A DNA stretch of 64,000 bases from Aureimonas altamirensis (GCF_001463885.1 NZ_BBWQ01000009.1:110812-174811); one strand, 5' to 3'. Positions 40,954-50,562 are shown, counted from the first letter of the stretch. Numbers and translations: made by a program. Notes: generated by a model from the letters alone, not told the origin.

Positions 40954-41264
40954 CAGGTAGCTTCTCCGATCTCCCGCTGTTCACCGCGCGCCATCGCTCC
41001 AGCGTCAAATATCCGAACTCGGATGCTGCCTTCGCCGAGATCATAGTCGTTCAGCACCAGGCAGAGATATTCGGCGAACCCTCGGCGGTTCGACCCATCG
41101 TCTCGCATCGAAACCCACATGGTTCGATAGGTGCTCCATAGCGCCTCTACGACGCTTTGTTCTTCGTTGACTGCCGCCAAGGCACGGTCCCTCGGATCAT
41201 CCTGAGCGACAGCCGACGTGATGCCTGCAAGAGCGATCAGCCCGGCGATTCCAATCCGTCGCAT
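40950..41264 (-). CDS. Secreted/periplasmic protein, reverse-strand cargo (104 aa)
   Basis: The product starts with a typical signal peptide (MRRIGIAGLIALAGITSAVAQ) with a likely cleavage after AVA-Q. The mature part is small and acidic with two cysteines near the C-terminus that could pair (YLCLVLNDYD and GEATC). GGAGGA lies upstream of ATG 41264. Its stop shares bases with the end of the frameshifted chaperone. It sits between chaperone and tape measure but on the other strand, so it may be expressed in the lysogen. Confidence 0.75.
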   Translation of the reverse strand: MRRIGIAGLIALAGITSAVAQDDPRDRALAAVNEEQSVVEALWSTYRTMWVSMRDDGSNRRGFAEYLCLVLNDYDLGEGSIRVRIFDAGAMARGEQREIGEATC

Positions 41265-41343
41265 GCCAGTTCCTCCATCCCTGTAGTTCGCCGAAGACAT
41301 ACCAGCCTCTGCGGGTTCTTCAACGTGTAACGCTTCGCGAGAA

Positions 41344-43335
41344 ATGCACATGATCGTTGACGAGCTAATTGCAGTCCTGGGATTTGACCTGAAGGGCGAG
41401 GGCGATCTCAAGCGTTTCAACGATGGGCTCGACAAGGCCGAGCATGGTGCGCGAGCCTTCGCCGGTTCTCTCGCCAAGGTAGGTTTGGTTGTAGCTGGAG
41501 CTTTTGCTGCAATCGGTGGAGCTAACGCTCTTGGACGGATGGGCGGAGACTTTCTTGCAAGCCTCGTCCAGACGGGAGCTCAGTTCGAGAAACTGGAGGC
41601 TACCCTAACCGTCATTGAGGGATCTTCGGAACGCGCGGCTCAGGCCATGGCTTGGATCCGCGAGTTCGCTGTCGAGACCCCATACGAACTCGCTGAAGTC
41701 AGCGAAGCGTTCGTTCGGATGCGGGCATACGGCCTCGATCCGATGGATGGCAGCTTCAAAAACATCGGTGACGCCGCGTCCGCCATGGGGAAATCCCTAA
41801 TGGACGGTGTCGAGGCGATTGCGGATGCGGTCACTGGAGAAAATGAGCGACTGAAGTCGTTTGGCGTCAGGGCGTCGGTTGAGGGTGAGCAGATCACCTA
41901 CCGGTGGACGCAGAACGGCCAAGAGATGTCGAAGACGGTTCGAAAGAACTCGACCGAGATCACTGCCGCTTTGATGGAGATTTTCGGCCGCTTCGACGGT
42001 GCGATGGAAGCTCAGGGCAAGACGTGGGAAGGCCTCACGGCCCGCATGTCCGACAACTGGCAGTCATTCCTTCAGGATGTGAACGACAGCGGTTACTACG
42101 ACAGCATCAAGCGGCGCCTTGAGACTGTTTTGGACGTCTGGCAGGGGTGGGAGCGCTCGGGCGCAATTACCCGCGTCGCTCAAGGTATTTCTGGTTTCCT
42201 CGTTGGAAGCATGAACACGGCGGCTCACCTCGCCACGCAGGCCTATCGCATCGGCGCCGGCTTCTTCTACGCTGCCCGGGGCATCGTCGACCTGACTAGC
42301 AAGGTGACGGGGCTGTCCCGTTCGATGGCTGCCGCCGGCCTTGGCATTGGCCTGATCGCCTCGTCTGCGCTCGGCCGTGGCGCTCTGATCGCACTCGCCA
42401 AGCGCGTGCCCATGATCGCTGCCCTGTTTGTCCTCGACGACCTCATGTCTGGCCTTGCTGGTGATCGCAGTGTCATCGGCAGCCTGGAAGGCGGCGAAGA
42501 GGCGCTGCAGAACATTCGCGAGGCTTTCACCGAAATCACCTCGGCTGCGGACGAGCTTGCCACCGCCATCAACGAAGTCTTCGGCGTGGTTGCTGTGCCG
42601 GGTCAAGGCCAGCTCGGCGCGTTGATAGAGGCGTTCAAGGGGTTGGTCTCTTCCGGCGCAGTTCGGCTTCTGAACAACATCGCCGATGGCTGGCGCATGA
42701 TCATTGCGGTCATGCGGACCTGGTTCGAGTTGATGACGAACCCGGAGGCTGTGTTCACGCGCTTCGCGGACGCCGCCATTGCGCAGATCGATCGCATCGT
42801 GGCAGCCATCGACGAAGCGACAGGCGGCCTGATCACCAAGTTCCGGGCCATGTTCGGTGCCGAGCCAGTGGCCCAGGAAGCGCCGAACCCCGGCGTCCGG
42901 GTCGGTGGCGGGGCCTCACGGTCTCGCGCTCCAGTGGCAAATTTCGAGCCGGACGCGGGGCTCGTCCGCGATGGAATGGTTCAGGCCGAAGGCATGCGAG
43001 CTGAATACGGAGTTGGCGAGGATCGAATGATCGGTGCGGCTCAGGGTGTCGCCGGGTTCCTCAGCAAGATGAACACGGCCGCCTCTATCAACGGCGCCAT
43101 CGACGCTCTTCGCAATTTCATGGAGCCGGCAACTCAGGCCCGGCGTGCCATGGATGACCTGGAACGCGGTGTGATGGCGAAGATTGACGCGGACATCACC
43201 CCGCTGACGACCAAGATTGCCGCGGCAAAGGCGGCGATAGAAGGTTTGCGGACAGCGGCTGCATCGCTCGGAGCATCCCCGCGCGGCCTGTCCGTTCCGC
43301 CGGCCCGTATTGCCACTGGAGCCGCCCAGCCATGA
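41344..43335 (+). CDS. Tape measure protein
   Basis: 663 residues. An N-terminal FDLKGEGDLKRFNDGLDKAEHGARAFAGSL and the TMP signature region GAQFEKLEATLTVIEGSSERAAQAMAWIREFAVETPYELAEVSEAF (taken piecewise) identify the family, with several hydrophobic helices in the middle (GLGIGLIASSALGRGALIAL). It sets tail length and may help DNA cross the membrane. ATG 41344 or 41350. Confidence 0.9.
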   Translation: MHMIVDELIAVLGFDLKGEGDLKRFNDGLDKAEHGARAFAGSLAKVGLVVAGAFAAIGGANALGRMGGDFLASLVQTGAQFEKLEATLTVIEGSSERAAQAMAWIREFAVETPYELAEVSEAFVRMRAYGLDPMDGSFKNIGDAASAMGKSLMDGVEAIADAVTGENERLKSFGVRASVEGEQITYRWTQNGQEMSKTVRKNSTEITAALMEIFGRFDGAMEAQGKTWEGLTARMSDNWQSFLQDVNDSGYYDSIKRRLETVLDVWQGWERSGAITRVAQGISGFLVGSMNTAAHLATQAYRIGAGFFYAARGIVDLTSKVTGLSRSMAAAGLGIGLIASSALGRGALIALAKRVPMIAALFVLDDLMSGLAGDRSVIGSLEGGEEALQNIREAFTEITSAADELATAINEVFGVVAVPGQGQLGALIEAFKGLVSSGAVRLLNNIADGWRMIIAVMRTWFELMTNPEAVFTRFADAAIAQIDRIVAAIDEATGGLITKFRAMFGAEPVAQEAPNPGVRVGGGASRSRAPVANFEPDAGLVRDGMVQAEGMRAEYGVGEDRMIGAAQGVAGFLSKMNTAASINGAIDALRNFMEPATQARRAMDDLERGVMAKIDADITPLTTKIAAAKAAIEGLRTAAASLGASPRGLSVPPARIATGAAQP

Positions 43336-43922
43336 CAGCGATTGCTTTCAACCGGTTGATCGGTCCGGTGGCGCTGGACGTCATCGTTCGCGAACAGCAT
43401 GAGGCTGAGTTGGAGATTACGCAGAACCCGGTGGAGGCTTCAGCGGACATCACCGATCATGCCTACATGCAGCCTCGACGGTTGATTATGGAGATTGCGG
43501 ACGGGGCCGCGGCTGCAACCTTCCAGGCGCTTCGCCGCCTCCAGGAAAGCCGTATCCCGTTCGTTGTCGTGTCCGGTCTGGATATCTATCGCAACCTGCT
43601 CATACGGCGCATCAACGCCGAGCGGGATGCGGTGTTCAGCCAAGTTCTGCGGGCGACTGTTGAACTGCAGGAAGTCATACTCGTCGATACTGCCCAAGCC
43701 GCAGCGTCCGATGCCAGCGGGCAACGCAAGAGTGAGCGTGGCGGGAAGGCGGAGCCAGGTGGCAAAGATAGTCGTAGAACGGCGGCGCCGACACCGGAAC
43801 GATCGCCAGACCGGCCAGCAGCCGATCGCGCGTCTTCGACCGTACAGCGGGGCGATAGCGCCACGAAACCTGTCGAAGCAAGCCGCGGGCAGTCGTTGCT
43901 CTTTCAGATGTTCGGAGAGTGA
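43332..43922 (+). CDS. Baseplate protein with Dit-like N-terminal domain
   Basis: 196 residues. The first 120 residues (LIGPVALDVIVREQHEAELEITQNPVEASADITDHAYMQPRRL taken in parts) follow the Dit-like N-terminal domain of tail proteins, in which incoming residues pack on the tube. The last 70 residues are low-complexity and basic. It overlaps the tape measure gene by four bases. Confidence 0.78.
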   Translation: MTAIAFNRLIGPVALDVIVREQHEAELEITQNPVEASADITDHAYMQPRRLIMEIADGAAAATFQALRRLQESRIPFVVVSGLDIYRNLLIRRINAERDAVFSQVLRATVELQEVILVDTAQAAASDASGQRKSERGGKAEPGGKDSRRTAAPTPERSPDRPAADRASSTVQRGDSATKPVEASRGQSLLFQMFGE

Positions 43923-43924
43923 CC

Positions 43925-44245
43925 ATGCGCGAGTTCGTCATCACCGACGACGCCGACCAGCAATTTACGGTGATCCTCAATGGCCGGCGCTGCACGATCC
44001 GCATCCGGTACAACGTCAGCATCGACCGTTGGATGATGGACCTTTCCATTGACGATAGACCTGTGCTGACAGGACGCCGGCTTGTCCTCGGCACCGACCT
44101 TCTTGCGGCCTACGATTATGGGTTGGGTTCGATCTTTGTGCTTCCCGAGACGGGAACGGTGAACCCCGGCGGAGACGAGCTGCCCGGCGGATTGGTCCGG
44201 ATGTATCACGCAACAGCTGCCGAAGTTGAAGCTGTCACCGGCTGA
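43925..44245 (+). CDS. Baseplate plug protein (Pam3 plug-like, DUF6983)
   Basis: 106 residues. FTVILNGRRCTIRIRYNVSIDRWMMDLSID and GRRLVLGTDLLAAYDYGLGSIFVL match the small plug-type baseplate proteins found between Dit-like and hub genes. ATG 43925 has GGAG seven bases upstream and is preferred over the overlapping GTG at 43919. Confidence 0.78.
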   Translation: MREFVITDDADQQFTVILNGRRCTIRIRYNVSIDRWMMDLSIDDRPVLTGRRLVLGTDLLAAYDYGLGSIFVLPETGTVNPGGDELPGGLVRMYHATAAEVEAVTG

Positions 44246-44253
44246 GGGTTTGA

Positions 44254-45204
44254 ATGCTTCAGTATCTCCGCAAGGTCAGGCTCACCTTCCAGGGCTCGGG
44301 CGGTGGCATCACGATCAACCCGGGCAACGAGACGGACGCACAGCTGCGCATTGCCTTCACTGTCAGTAAGGATCTCTCCGGCTCAGCGAATGAAGCTGAG
44401 ATCGAGATATGGAACCTGGCTGAGGGGCATCGCAATGCCGTCGGCAAGGAGTTGGACAAGGTCACGCTCGAAGCTGGATACATCCCGCCAGCCGGCATTA
44501 GCGCAAGCGGAACGCTGCCCTTCATTAGCGGGGGCGCCCAGTTCGAAGCCTCAGCCTCGAGCTCTAATGTTGGCATCATCTTCAAGGGTGCCATGCGCGA
44601 CGTTGAGCATCGGCGGGACGGGCCCGATATTATCACGCGAATAGCATGCGGTGACGGCGATGCCGCGCTTCGCAAGGCGGTGATCTCCCGAACGTTCCGC
44701 GCCGGAACGCCGGTCAAGGATGTGATCGAAGAGCTTCAGAAGGAATTCGAGAAGGAAGGCATTGATCGTGGAGAGTGGAAGGGCCTCGACGATCTTCCGC
44801 CGTACAACCGCCCATACTCTATGTGCGGGATATGCAGCAGGGAGATGGACCGTATAGGCCGATCGCATGGCCTGTACTGGTCGATGCAGAACGAGGCGAC
44901 GGAGATCGTCCCAGGCGACGGGTACATCGAAGCTGAGGCATTCCTCAGCCCATCTACGGGCCTCGTGGGCACACCGACCATCACAGACAATGGCGTGAGG
45001 GCAGAAGCACTGCTCAATCCGGAAATCCGGCCGAACCGCAAGGTCGTCATTGAAAGCCAAACGCTGTCCATGAACGCAGAGGGCGGCGCCTACCGCGTGT
45101 CGGAGGTCATCTACACCGGCGACAATCGTGATGGCGACTTCCGGGTCATCATAACCGGTGAACGCATCGAAGGTGGCAAGGTAGACGAAGGCAAGAGGTC
45201 ATGA
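44254..45204 (+). CDS. Baseplate hub protein (Mu gp44/gene D-like)
   Basis: 316 residues. It starts LRKVRLTFQGSGGGITINPG, continues RIAFTVSKDLSGSANEAEIEIWNL and TLEAGY, and later has ITRIACGDGDAALRKAVISRTF, the usual layout of phage hub proteins. The RTFRAGTPVKDVIEELQKEF block is typical. Trimers of this protein connect tube and spike. Confidence 0.83.
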   Translation: MLQYLRKVRLTFQGSGGGITINPGNETDAQLRIAFTVSKDLSGSANEAEIEIWNLAEGHRNAVGKELDKVTLEAGYIPPAGISASGTLPFISGGAQFEASASSSNVGIIFKGAMRDVEHRRDGPDIITRIACGDGDAALRKAVISRTFRAGTPVKDVIEELQKEFEKEGIDRGEWKGLDDLPPYNRPYSMCGICSREMDRIGRSHGLYWSMQNEATEIVPGDGYIEAEAFLSPSTGLVGTPTITDNGVRAEALLNPEIRPNRKVVIESQTLSMNAEGGAYRVSEVIYTGDNRDGDFRVIITGERIEGGKVDEGKRS

Positions 45205-45863
45205 CCGGCTACCTCGGAAAGAAGACAAATCGAGCCGAGACGGTCATCGGTGCGATGATCCAGGCCGAACGCGATGACATGTGGGGCGAAATGCCGGGTA
45301 GGGTGGTCGGCTTTGATGCCGCGAACCAGACCATCTCGGTCCAGCCCCTCTACAAGAAGCGCCTGAATGGCGTGCCGACCGATCTTCCTATTCTTGAAGA
45401 AGTCCCGGTTCGCTTCCCGCGTGCCGGCGGATTTGTCATCACCTCGCCGATCAAGGTCGGAGATCGCGTGACGCTTCGCCCGCAGATGCGATCAAGCGAG
45501 GGGTACGAAACCGACGGTGACGGCTATGCCGCATCGGACTCCCGTTCGTTCAACCTGTCGGATTATGAGGCTCACCTTGAGGGCGGCGAGAGCCTTTCCG
45601 CGCCCATCCCGAACTTCAATGCGCAGAACATGGAAATCCGTTCGGCTGACGGTCAGTTTGCGATCGAGATGAGCGAGGACGGAAAGTTCAGGATGCGCGG
45701 CGCTGCGGGGAACTGGTTCCAGCTGCTTGCTCAGGCCCTGCGTCTTATCGGATCCGATGAACTGCAGATCATGTACGGCTCATCCGCCGGCACTGGCCAT
45801 GCGCTGGCCAACAGAGCGGAGATCCTGGCGATTGCCGACGCCTTCGACGAAATGACCATCTGA
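45201..45863 (+). CDS. Membrane-puncturing spike (Gp138 family)
   Basis: 220 residues. The N-terminal OB-like domain (MPGRVVGFDAANQTISVQPLYKK, GDRVTLRPQM) and glycine-containing repeats toward the C-terminus are those of Gp138-type spikes, which pierce the outer membrane during contraction. Four-base overlap with the hub gene. Confidence 0.87.
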   Translation: MTGYLGKKTNRAETVIGAMIQAERDDMWGEMPGRVVGFDAANQTISVQPLYKKRLNGVPTDLPILEEVPVRFPRAGGFVITSPIKVGDRVTLRPQMRSSEGYETDGDGYAASDSRSFNLSDYEAHLEGGESLSAPIPNFNAQNMEIRSADGQFAIEMSEDGKFRMRGAAGNWFQLLAQALRLIGSDELQIMYGSSAGTGHALANRAEILAIADAFDEMTI

Positions 45864-45873
45864 GGCTTTCCGC

Positions 45874-46236
45874 ATGGTGAATCGAATTGGTCTCGCCATA
45901 TCCGGCGACCCGGCCGACCTGTATCTCGATGCCGTCGGCAACCTTGCGCTTGTCCAGGATGCAGAGGCAATCGGCCAGCACGCTCGTCAGCGTCTTATGG
46001 CGCATGAGGGTGAATGGTTCCTGGACACGACCGCTGGCGTTGCCTGGATCCCGCAGATACTCGGCGCCGCTGAAAATCTCCCGCTCGCCGAGGCGGTCAT
46101 CAAAGCGGAAATCCTCGACACCGACGGTGTCACAACGATCTCCGAATTCTCAATCCGCCGGTTCCCGAGCAGCCGGCGTGTTGATGTGCCCAGCGCCTTA
46201 GTCTCCACAGTGTATGATGAGGAAACCACGATATGA
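45874..46236 (+). CDS. Baseplate wedge protein (gp25-like)
   Basis: 120 residues: a short N-terminal strand, then GNLALVQDAEAIGQHARQRLMAHEGEWFLDTTAGV, where the EGEWFLD segment is the conserved EPR-like core of gp25/W-type wedge proteins. Such proteins initiate sheath assembly at the baseplate. Coupled to the J gene by four bases. Confidence 0.83.
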   Translation: MVNRIGLAISGDPADLYLDAVGNLALVQDAEAIGQHARQRLMAHEGEWFLDTTAGVAWIPQILGAAENLPLAEAVIKAEILDTDGVTTISEFSIRRFPSSRRVDVPSALVSTVYDEETTI

Positions 46237-47132
46237 CGACTTACGGCGTCACACCGACCGGCTTCGTCATCAAGCCGATCGCCGTCATTCTCGACGAACG
46301 AGAGCAGGCGATGGTAGGCACTTTCGGGCCTGGCTTGATCCAAACGCCTCAGTCCCCGATGGGGCAGATCAATGGCATCCTGTCAGAGATCGAAGCCAAG
46401 CTGTGGGAGTTAGGCGAGGCAGTCTACCAAGCCAGCGATCCGGATCAGGCCGAAGGTGTGACGCTCGAAAACCTCGCCCGGCTTCGTCTCATAGAGCGAG
46501 TTATCGGTGAGACCGACGTCACATTGCGGAGCGCCATTACCAATGCTGGCCGCGCAAACATTCGCGATGCTGACTTCTACCGCGCGATCACCAACGTCGA
46601 TGGGGTGACGTACGCCCGCATTTACGCCAACGACGACGGTGTGATGGACGAGAACGGTGTGACGCCGCACAGTGTCAGCGTCATTGCCCTCGGCGGAAGC
46701 GACGACGAGATCGCTACCGTTGCGCGTCGCTATATCGTGCCTGGCATATCCTCCTTCGGGAATACGCGCGTCGAGACGGAGATCGACGGTTTCTGCCGCA
46801 GCATCTTCATAATGCGCCCTGTGGTGGTGCCGCTTTACCTGAATGTCTCGATCGTCAAACGGCACGATCGGAATGGCTGCCCACCGCCGCCGAACAGTGC
46901 GATCGCTGAGACCTTGGCTATGGCACTGTCCGGCGCCACCAGACCTGCAAACGGCGAAGACATCACGGTCCATCTGATCTCGACTGCAATCTCGTGTGTC
47001 TTCCCAAGCGTCGAGGTTCTGTCGGTCGCGGGTGGAAGGATCGGGCACCCGGCATCATCCGCACCGTTTCCCATCGCCTTCGATGAGATTGCTGCCGTTC
47101 CGTTGGCGAACATCATCGTGAGCGCGACATGA
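46233..47132 (+). CDS. Baseplate J-like wedge protein
   Basis: 299 residues. The start (YGVTPTGFVIKPIAVILDEREQAM) and NLARLRLIERVIGETDVTLRSAITNAGRANIRDADFYRAITNVDGV pattern identify baseplate J/Mu gp47-like proteins, which form the wedge arms that hold tail fibres. Confidence 0.87.
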   Translation: MTTYGVTPTGFVIKPIAVILDEREQAMVGTFGPGLIQTPQSPMGQINGILSEIEAKLWELGEAVYQASDPDQAEGVTLENLARLRLIERVIGETDVTLRSAITNAGRANIRDADFYRAITNVDGVTYARIYANDDGVMDENGVTPHSVSVIALGGSDDEIATVARRYIVPGISSFGNTRVETEIDGFCRSIFIMRPVVVPLYLNVSIVKRHDRNGCPPPPNSAIAETLAMALSGATRPANGEDITVHLISTAISCVFPSVEVLSVAGGRIGHPASSAPFPIAFDEIAAVPLANIIVSAT

Positions 47133-47839
47133 GCGATTGTCCGCAGAAGGAAGACTTGGTTGAGAGCGGCCTTGATCGGCTCCTCACTCAGTATCGAGAA
47201 AGTCCGAACCTCATCACGGTGATACGGGAAGGGCTATCGCAGGTCGCTGAAGCATCGCTTCGAATTTGCGATATTCCGACCTACTTCGACATCAGGACTG
47301 CCGTCGGCGACCAACTGACAATTCTCGGGAAGCGTTTGGGTTGGCCACGGTGTCATTGCGTTTGCGAAACCGGTCCAGTCTTTGGCTTCTCCTGCGGGGA
47401 GACTAACCCGAATAGGCCTGTGGTAGGCTTCTGTGAAAACAGCACGTGGGCATCCTGCCAGTCGTTCGGATCTGGCGATCTCTGCCTCGACGATGACGAA
47501 GTTTACCGCGGGTTTCTCCTCGCTCGACGTTATCAGGCTCTGCAGCGCTACTCGCTCGAGGACCTTCAAAACGCCATGCAGCACATCTGGGGCGAGACCG
47601 CCGCAGCTGTAAGCATGGGCAATGCCCGCATCAGCCTGTCGCCCGGTCGTGCGTTGACCGCACGAGAGGAGCAAGAGCTACCGCTTGCCCTTCGGGTCCT
47701 GCCAGTCGCTCCCGGCATTGCGATCTACGTCAACCGTTCAGTTGGAAGGCTGTTCGGTTTTGGAACTGGATGGGCTGGCTTTTGCGAAGATGCAGTCTGG
47801 CATTGTCCGGATCCCGTCGACCCGTACGCCTGCAATTAA
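47129..47839 (+). CDS. Baseplate protein (DUF2612-like), cysteine-rich
   Basis: 236 residues. LTQYRESPNLITVIREGLSQVAEA and YFDIRTAVGDQLTILGKRLGWPR match DUF2612 proteins that follow baseplate J. The product has about ten cysteines, more than is usual for cytoplasmically assembled phage proteins (CHCVCETG, GFSCGET, WHCPDP), so it may bind metal. It overlaps the J gene by four bases. Confidence 0.78.
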   Translation: MSDCPQKEDLVESGLDRLLTQYRESPNLITVIREGLSQVAEASLRICDIPTYFDIRTAVGDQLTILGKRLGWPRCHCVCETGPVFGFSCGETNPNRPVVGFCENSTWASCQSFGSGDLCLDDDEVYRGFLLARRYQALQRYSLEDLQNAMQHIWGETAAAVSMGNARISLSPGRALTAREEQELPLALRVLPVAPGIAIYVNRSVGRLFGFGTGWAGFCEDAVWHCPDPVDPYACN

Positions 47840-47855
47840 ATCATAAGAGGTGAAC

Positions 47856-49082
47856 ATGCCTTTGCCCTTCGACCCGGTATGGGCCGTCGACGGACCGTCG
47901 CGCGATCCCACAGCCAGCGAACAGAACCTCGGGTTTCCGTGCGGAGAGGCGGACCGTGAGCTGTTCAATGGTCTGTTCCAGGACATCCAGCAGGCCATCA
48001 ACGCATTTCATCTGCGAAACGGGAACGCGGACATTCCGGTGATGGGTTGGCGATCCAGCCCACCCGCCTCTCCCTCGATCGGTGATCGGTACGTGGTCGG
48101 GGTCAATCCGACAGGGGCATGGGTCGGACAAGCGCAAAGAATTGCTGTTTGGATCGGGGCATGGACCTTCCTGGATGCGGTTCCCGGGTTGCTCGTGAAC
48201 TACATGGACGGCAACGATTTTTCGATGCTCTGGTTCAACGGGACGATCTGGCAATCGCTCGTCATTCGCCGCGTGCTTCGTGAGAGTTTGACGGTTTGGG
48301 TTCGTACCGACGGTAACGACAACAACGACGGCGGCGCCAACGCTGCGGCCCGGGCATTCGCGACAATTCAGGCTGCATGGAATTACATTGCCAGCCGGTT
48401 TGATTCCGGTGGGCAAGCGATCACCATCGCCCTCGGCAATCCCGGAACGTATGACGGTTTCCGGGCGAACTCTTTTGCGGGAAATGTCACCATCCAAGGC
48501 GACACAATCCCGTCCAATAACTACATCATCCGTTGTCGTGATGCCGCAACAGCTGAGGTCATCACCTCTGCGATTTCCTCGCTTGAGATCAATAACTGCG
48601 TGCTCTCGTTCACGTACACGGGCGCCCCATCCTCGGAATGGATCCTTGGCGCACGGGGCGGCAGTCAGATAACAACGAACGGTTGCCGGTTCCGGATGAC
48701 TTCCAACCGCAGCCGCCTGGTGATGAACGACGTTGACAGTAAGTGCATCATCTCCGTTCGCGGGCAGACCCAGATTCAGGGCGCGTTCATGTGCGGGTAT
48801 TTCGCTCGTGTGCTGGGTGGGGGCGTCTTCCTCGGCGGCGTCAGTGCAGCGCCGGCCGTCATCAATTTGGACGCGGGCCAGACGTACAACAGCTATTTCT
48901 GCGGATGTTCGTTGGGTGGCGTGTCTGATTGGTCGGCGTGCACCTTCACTGGCAGCTCCAACCCAGTCGCGGTTCGATACTTCGTTGCGCTCAACGGCGT
49001 CATCAACACGTCCGGGCAAGGACAGAACTACTTTCCTGGCACCGTCGCCGGCGTCATTCAAACTGGGGGTCAGTATGCTTGA
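47856..49082 (+). CDS. Tail fibre/spike with beta-helix body
   Basis: About 408 residues. The N-terminal part (SASPSIGDRYVVG-type motif at PPASPSIGDRYVVGVNPTGAW) looks like the DUF2793 module. From residue 150 on, DGNDNNDGGANAAARAFATIQAAWNYI and repeated short strands fit a right-handed parallel beta-helix, as in tailspikes that bind or cut surface polysaccharide. ATG 47856 preferred, AGAGGTG upstream. Confidence 0.82.
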   Translation: MPLPFDPVWAVDGPSRDPTASEQNLGFPCGEADRELFNGLFQDIQQAINAFHLRNGNADIPVMGWRSSPPASPSIGDRYVVGVNPTGAWVGQAQRIAVWIGAWTFLDAVPGLLVNYMDGNDFSMLWFNGTIWQSLVIRRVLRESLTVWVRTDGNDNNDGGANAAARAFATIQAAWNYIASRFDSGGQAITIALGNPGTYDGFRANSFAGNVTIQGDTIPSNNYIIRCRDAATAEVITSAISSLEINNCVLSFTYTGAPSSEWILGARGGSQITTNGCRFRMTSNRSRLVMNDVDSKCIISVRGQTQIQGAFMCGYFARVLGGGVFLGGVSAAPAVINLDAGQTYNSYFCGCSLGGVSDWSACTFTGSSNPVAVRYFVALNGVINTSGQGQNYFPGTVAGVIQTGGQYA

Positions 49083-49668
49083 GATGCCGACATTCAACCC
49101 GTTCGATTGGTACTGGCTCGCCGACGACGGCCGTCTCTTCAGCTCGGCCGTGCAAGCCGAGGTTGCCGCAGACGATGCCGCCTACACAGAGTGGTCCGAG
49201 AGCAACCGGGCCACGGCTTGGCCGCGCGACGAAGAAGGCAACCAGACGGACGCGGCCCTTCAGGAGGTCTTGGCAACCTATGGCCTCGCCGTTGGCATGG
49301 ATCGTCGGAAGGCTGCTCTCTCGCAGGCAATCGACGATCGAGCCGAAGCCGAGCGTCTCCGTTGGATCACGCCTGGGGCAGGGCAGGCGATGACCTATGC
49401 CAGGAAGGTGGAAGAGGCCAAGGCAGTGCAGTCCGCGACGTCGCCGAAGGCGGCAGACTACCCAATGCTCGCCGCTTCGATCGGCCTTGACGGCAAGACG
49501 ATCAAGGAAGTGGCGGACACCATCCTTGAAATGGACGCTGCATGGGCAACGGTCGGAGCGGCGATCGAAAAGCGCCGCCTCCAGCTGAAGCATGACGTCG
49601 GCAACGCGGCGGATGCGCCAGGTCTGGATTCGGTGGATCTGAATTCGGGCTGGCCGGAACGACCGTAA
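49075..49668 (+). CDS. Tail fibre-associated protein (197 aa)
   Basis: Begins MLEMPTFNPFDWYWLADDGRLFSSA, a pattern I associate with tail fibre assembly or tip proteins. The rest is alanine- and charge-rich helical sequence. It overlaps the fibre gene by eight bases, with GGGGG upstream of ATG 49075. A chaperone or assembly role for the fibre is inferred from position. Confidence 0.68.
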   Translation: MLEMPTFNPFDWYWLADDGRLFSSAVQAEVAADDAAYTEWSESNRATAWPRDEEGNQTDAALQEVLATYGLAVGMDRRKAALSQAIDDRAEAERLRWITPGAGQAMTYARKVEEAKAVQSATSPKAADYPMLAASIGLDGKTIKEVADTILEMDAAWATVGAAIEKRRLQLKHDVGNAADAPGLDSVDLNSGWPERP

Positions 49669-49731
49669 CGCTCTTTGCCCCGACCCTCCGACATGCTAGC
49701 GACGGAAATCGTCGTCGGATCGGGATTGGTT

Positions 49732-50478
49732 ATGGCTCGCGAGAACGTTCTTTCTGACTTGGGTCCTCTGTATCACTCTTATCGTTGGTTTGGAGTGGAC
49801 AACGAGCAGATACCCGGCATGTACGAGAAGAACCAACTCGCAAAAGAAGCGATCATCGGCAGCTACATTCTTCATGCATTAGCCAAATGTGGCAGGGGCG
49901 GGAGTTCAAGCAGCTTCTGTGAACTCTTCTGCGCTGATGGCTACTACGTAATGCTTGCGCAGCATTTTGGCGCAGCCAACAGTGTTGGGATCGACAATGA
50001 TCGCGATGGGCATTTCGAGAACGGCCGAGCAATTGCCGAGAGGCTGGGCTTAACGGGGTGCGAGTTCAGAAAAGCGGACGTGAACGACATCGGCATTCAC
50101 GGTCAGTTCGACATAGTCGCGAATGTCGGCGGGCTCTACCATGTCCCCAATCCGGAAAAGATACTCGATCTCTCGTACGCAATGGCTAGGCGGTTCCTCA
50201 TCGTCCAGACGGTCGTGTCACTGGCAACGAACGACAAAGACTACTTCGAAACGCCAGCTCCTGGATGGGATTGGGGCAGTCGATATTCCGCGGCGTCCTT
50301 CACTCGAATGATCTCGCGCAAAGGCTGGAACATCGTCGACGCGCACTTCAATCATTTGGAGGGCAATGATCGTCCGGAGGATCGAGGCAGTGTCTACTTC
50401 CTTATTAGCAAGGAGGCCCCTGGCGGCTTCAACCGCTTCACGCCACTCCTTCGTAAGATAAAGGCCAAGCTGCCTTAA
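49732..50478 (+). CDS. SAM-dependent methyltransferase in the tail fibre cluster
   Basis: About 248 residues with a class I methyltransferase core: motif I FCELFCADGYYVMLAQHFGA (a divergent glycine loop), an acidic residue in VGIDNDRD, and VANVGGLYHVPNP as the post-core motif. Similar enzymes are annotated near DUF1698/tRNA-cmo methyltransferases and in glycan methylation. The composition is lower in GC than the fibre genes. Start could be ATG 49693 or 49732. It may modify fibres or host surface glycan; unproven. Confidence 0.72.
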   Translation: MARENVLSDLGPLYHSYRWFGVDNEQIPGMYEKNQLAKEAIIGSYILHALAKCGRGGSSSSFCELFCADGYYVMLAQHFGAANSVGIDNDRDGHFENGRAIAERLGLTGCEFRKADVNDIGIHGQFDIVANVGGLYHVPNPEKILDLSYAMARRFLIVQTVVSLATNDKDYFETPAPGWDWGSRYSAASFTRMISRKGWNIVDAHFNHLEGNDRPEDRGSVYFLISKEAPGGFNRFTPLLRKIKAKLP

Positions 50479-50524
50479 CTCTGAAATACACACGGTCTGC
50501 CTGGCGTAGACCGTCCAATTCAAC

Positions 50525-50550
50525 AAGCCGCCCTTCGAGGCGGCTTTTTT
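50525..50550 (+). terminator. Intrinsic terminator
   Basis: AAGCCGCC-CTTCGA-GGCGGCTT followed by a T-run. It lies between the methyltransferase and the next tail gene, whose ribosome site GGAGC follows at once. A near copy of this terminator-plus-leader arrangement precedes the endolysin gene. Confidence 0.85.
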
Positions 50551-50562
50551 CATGGAGCCCTC

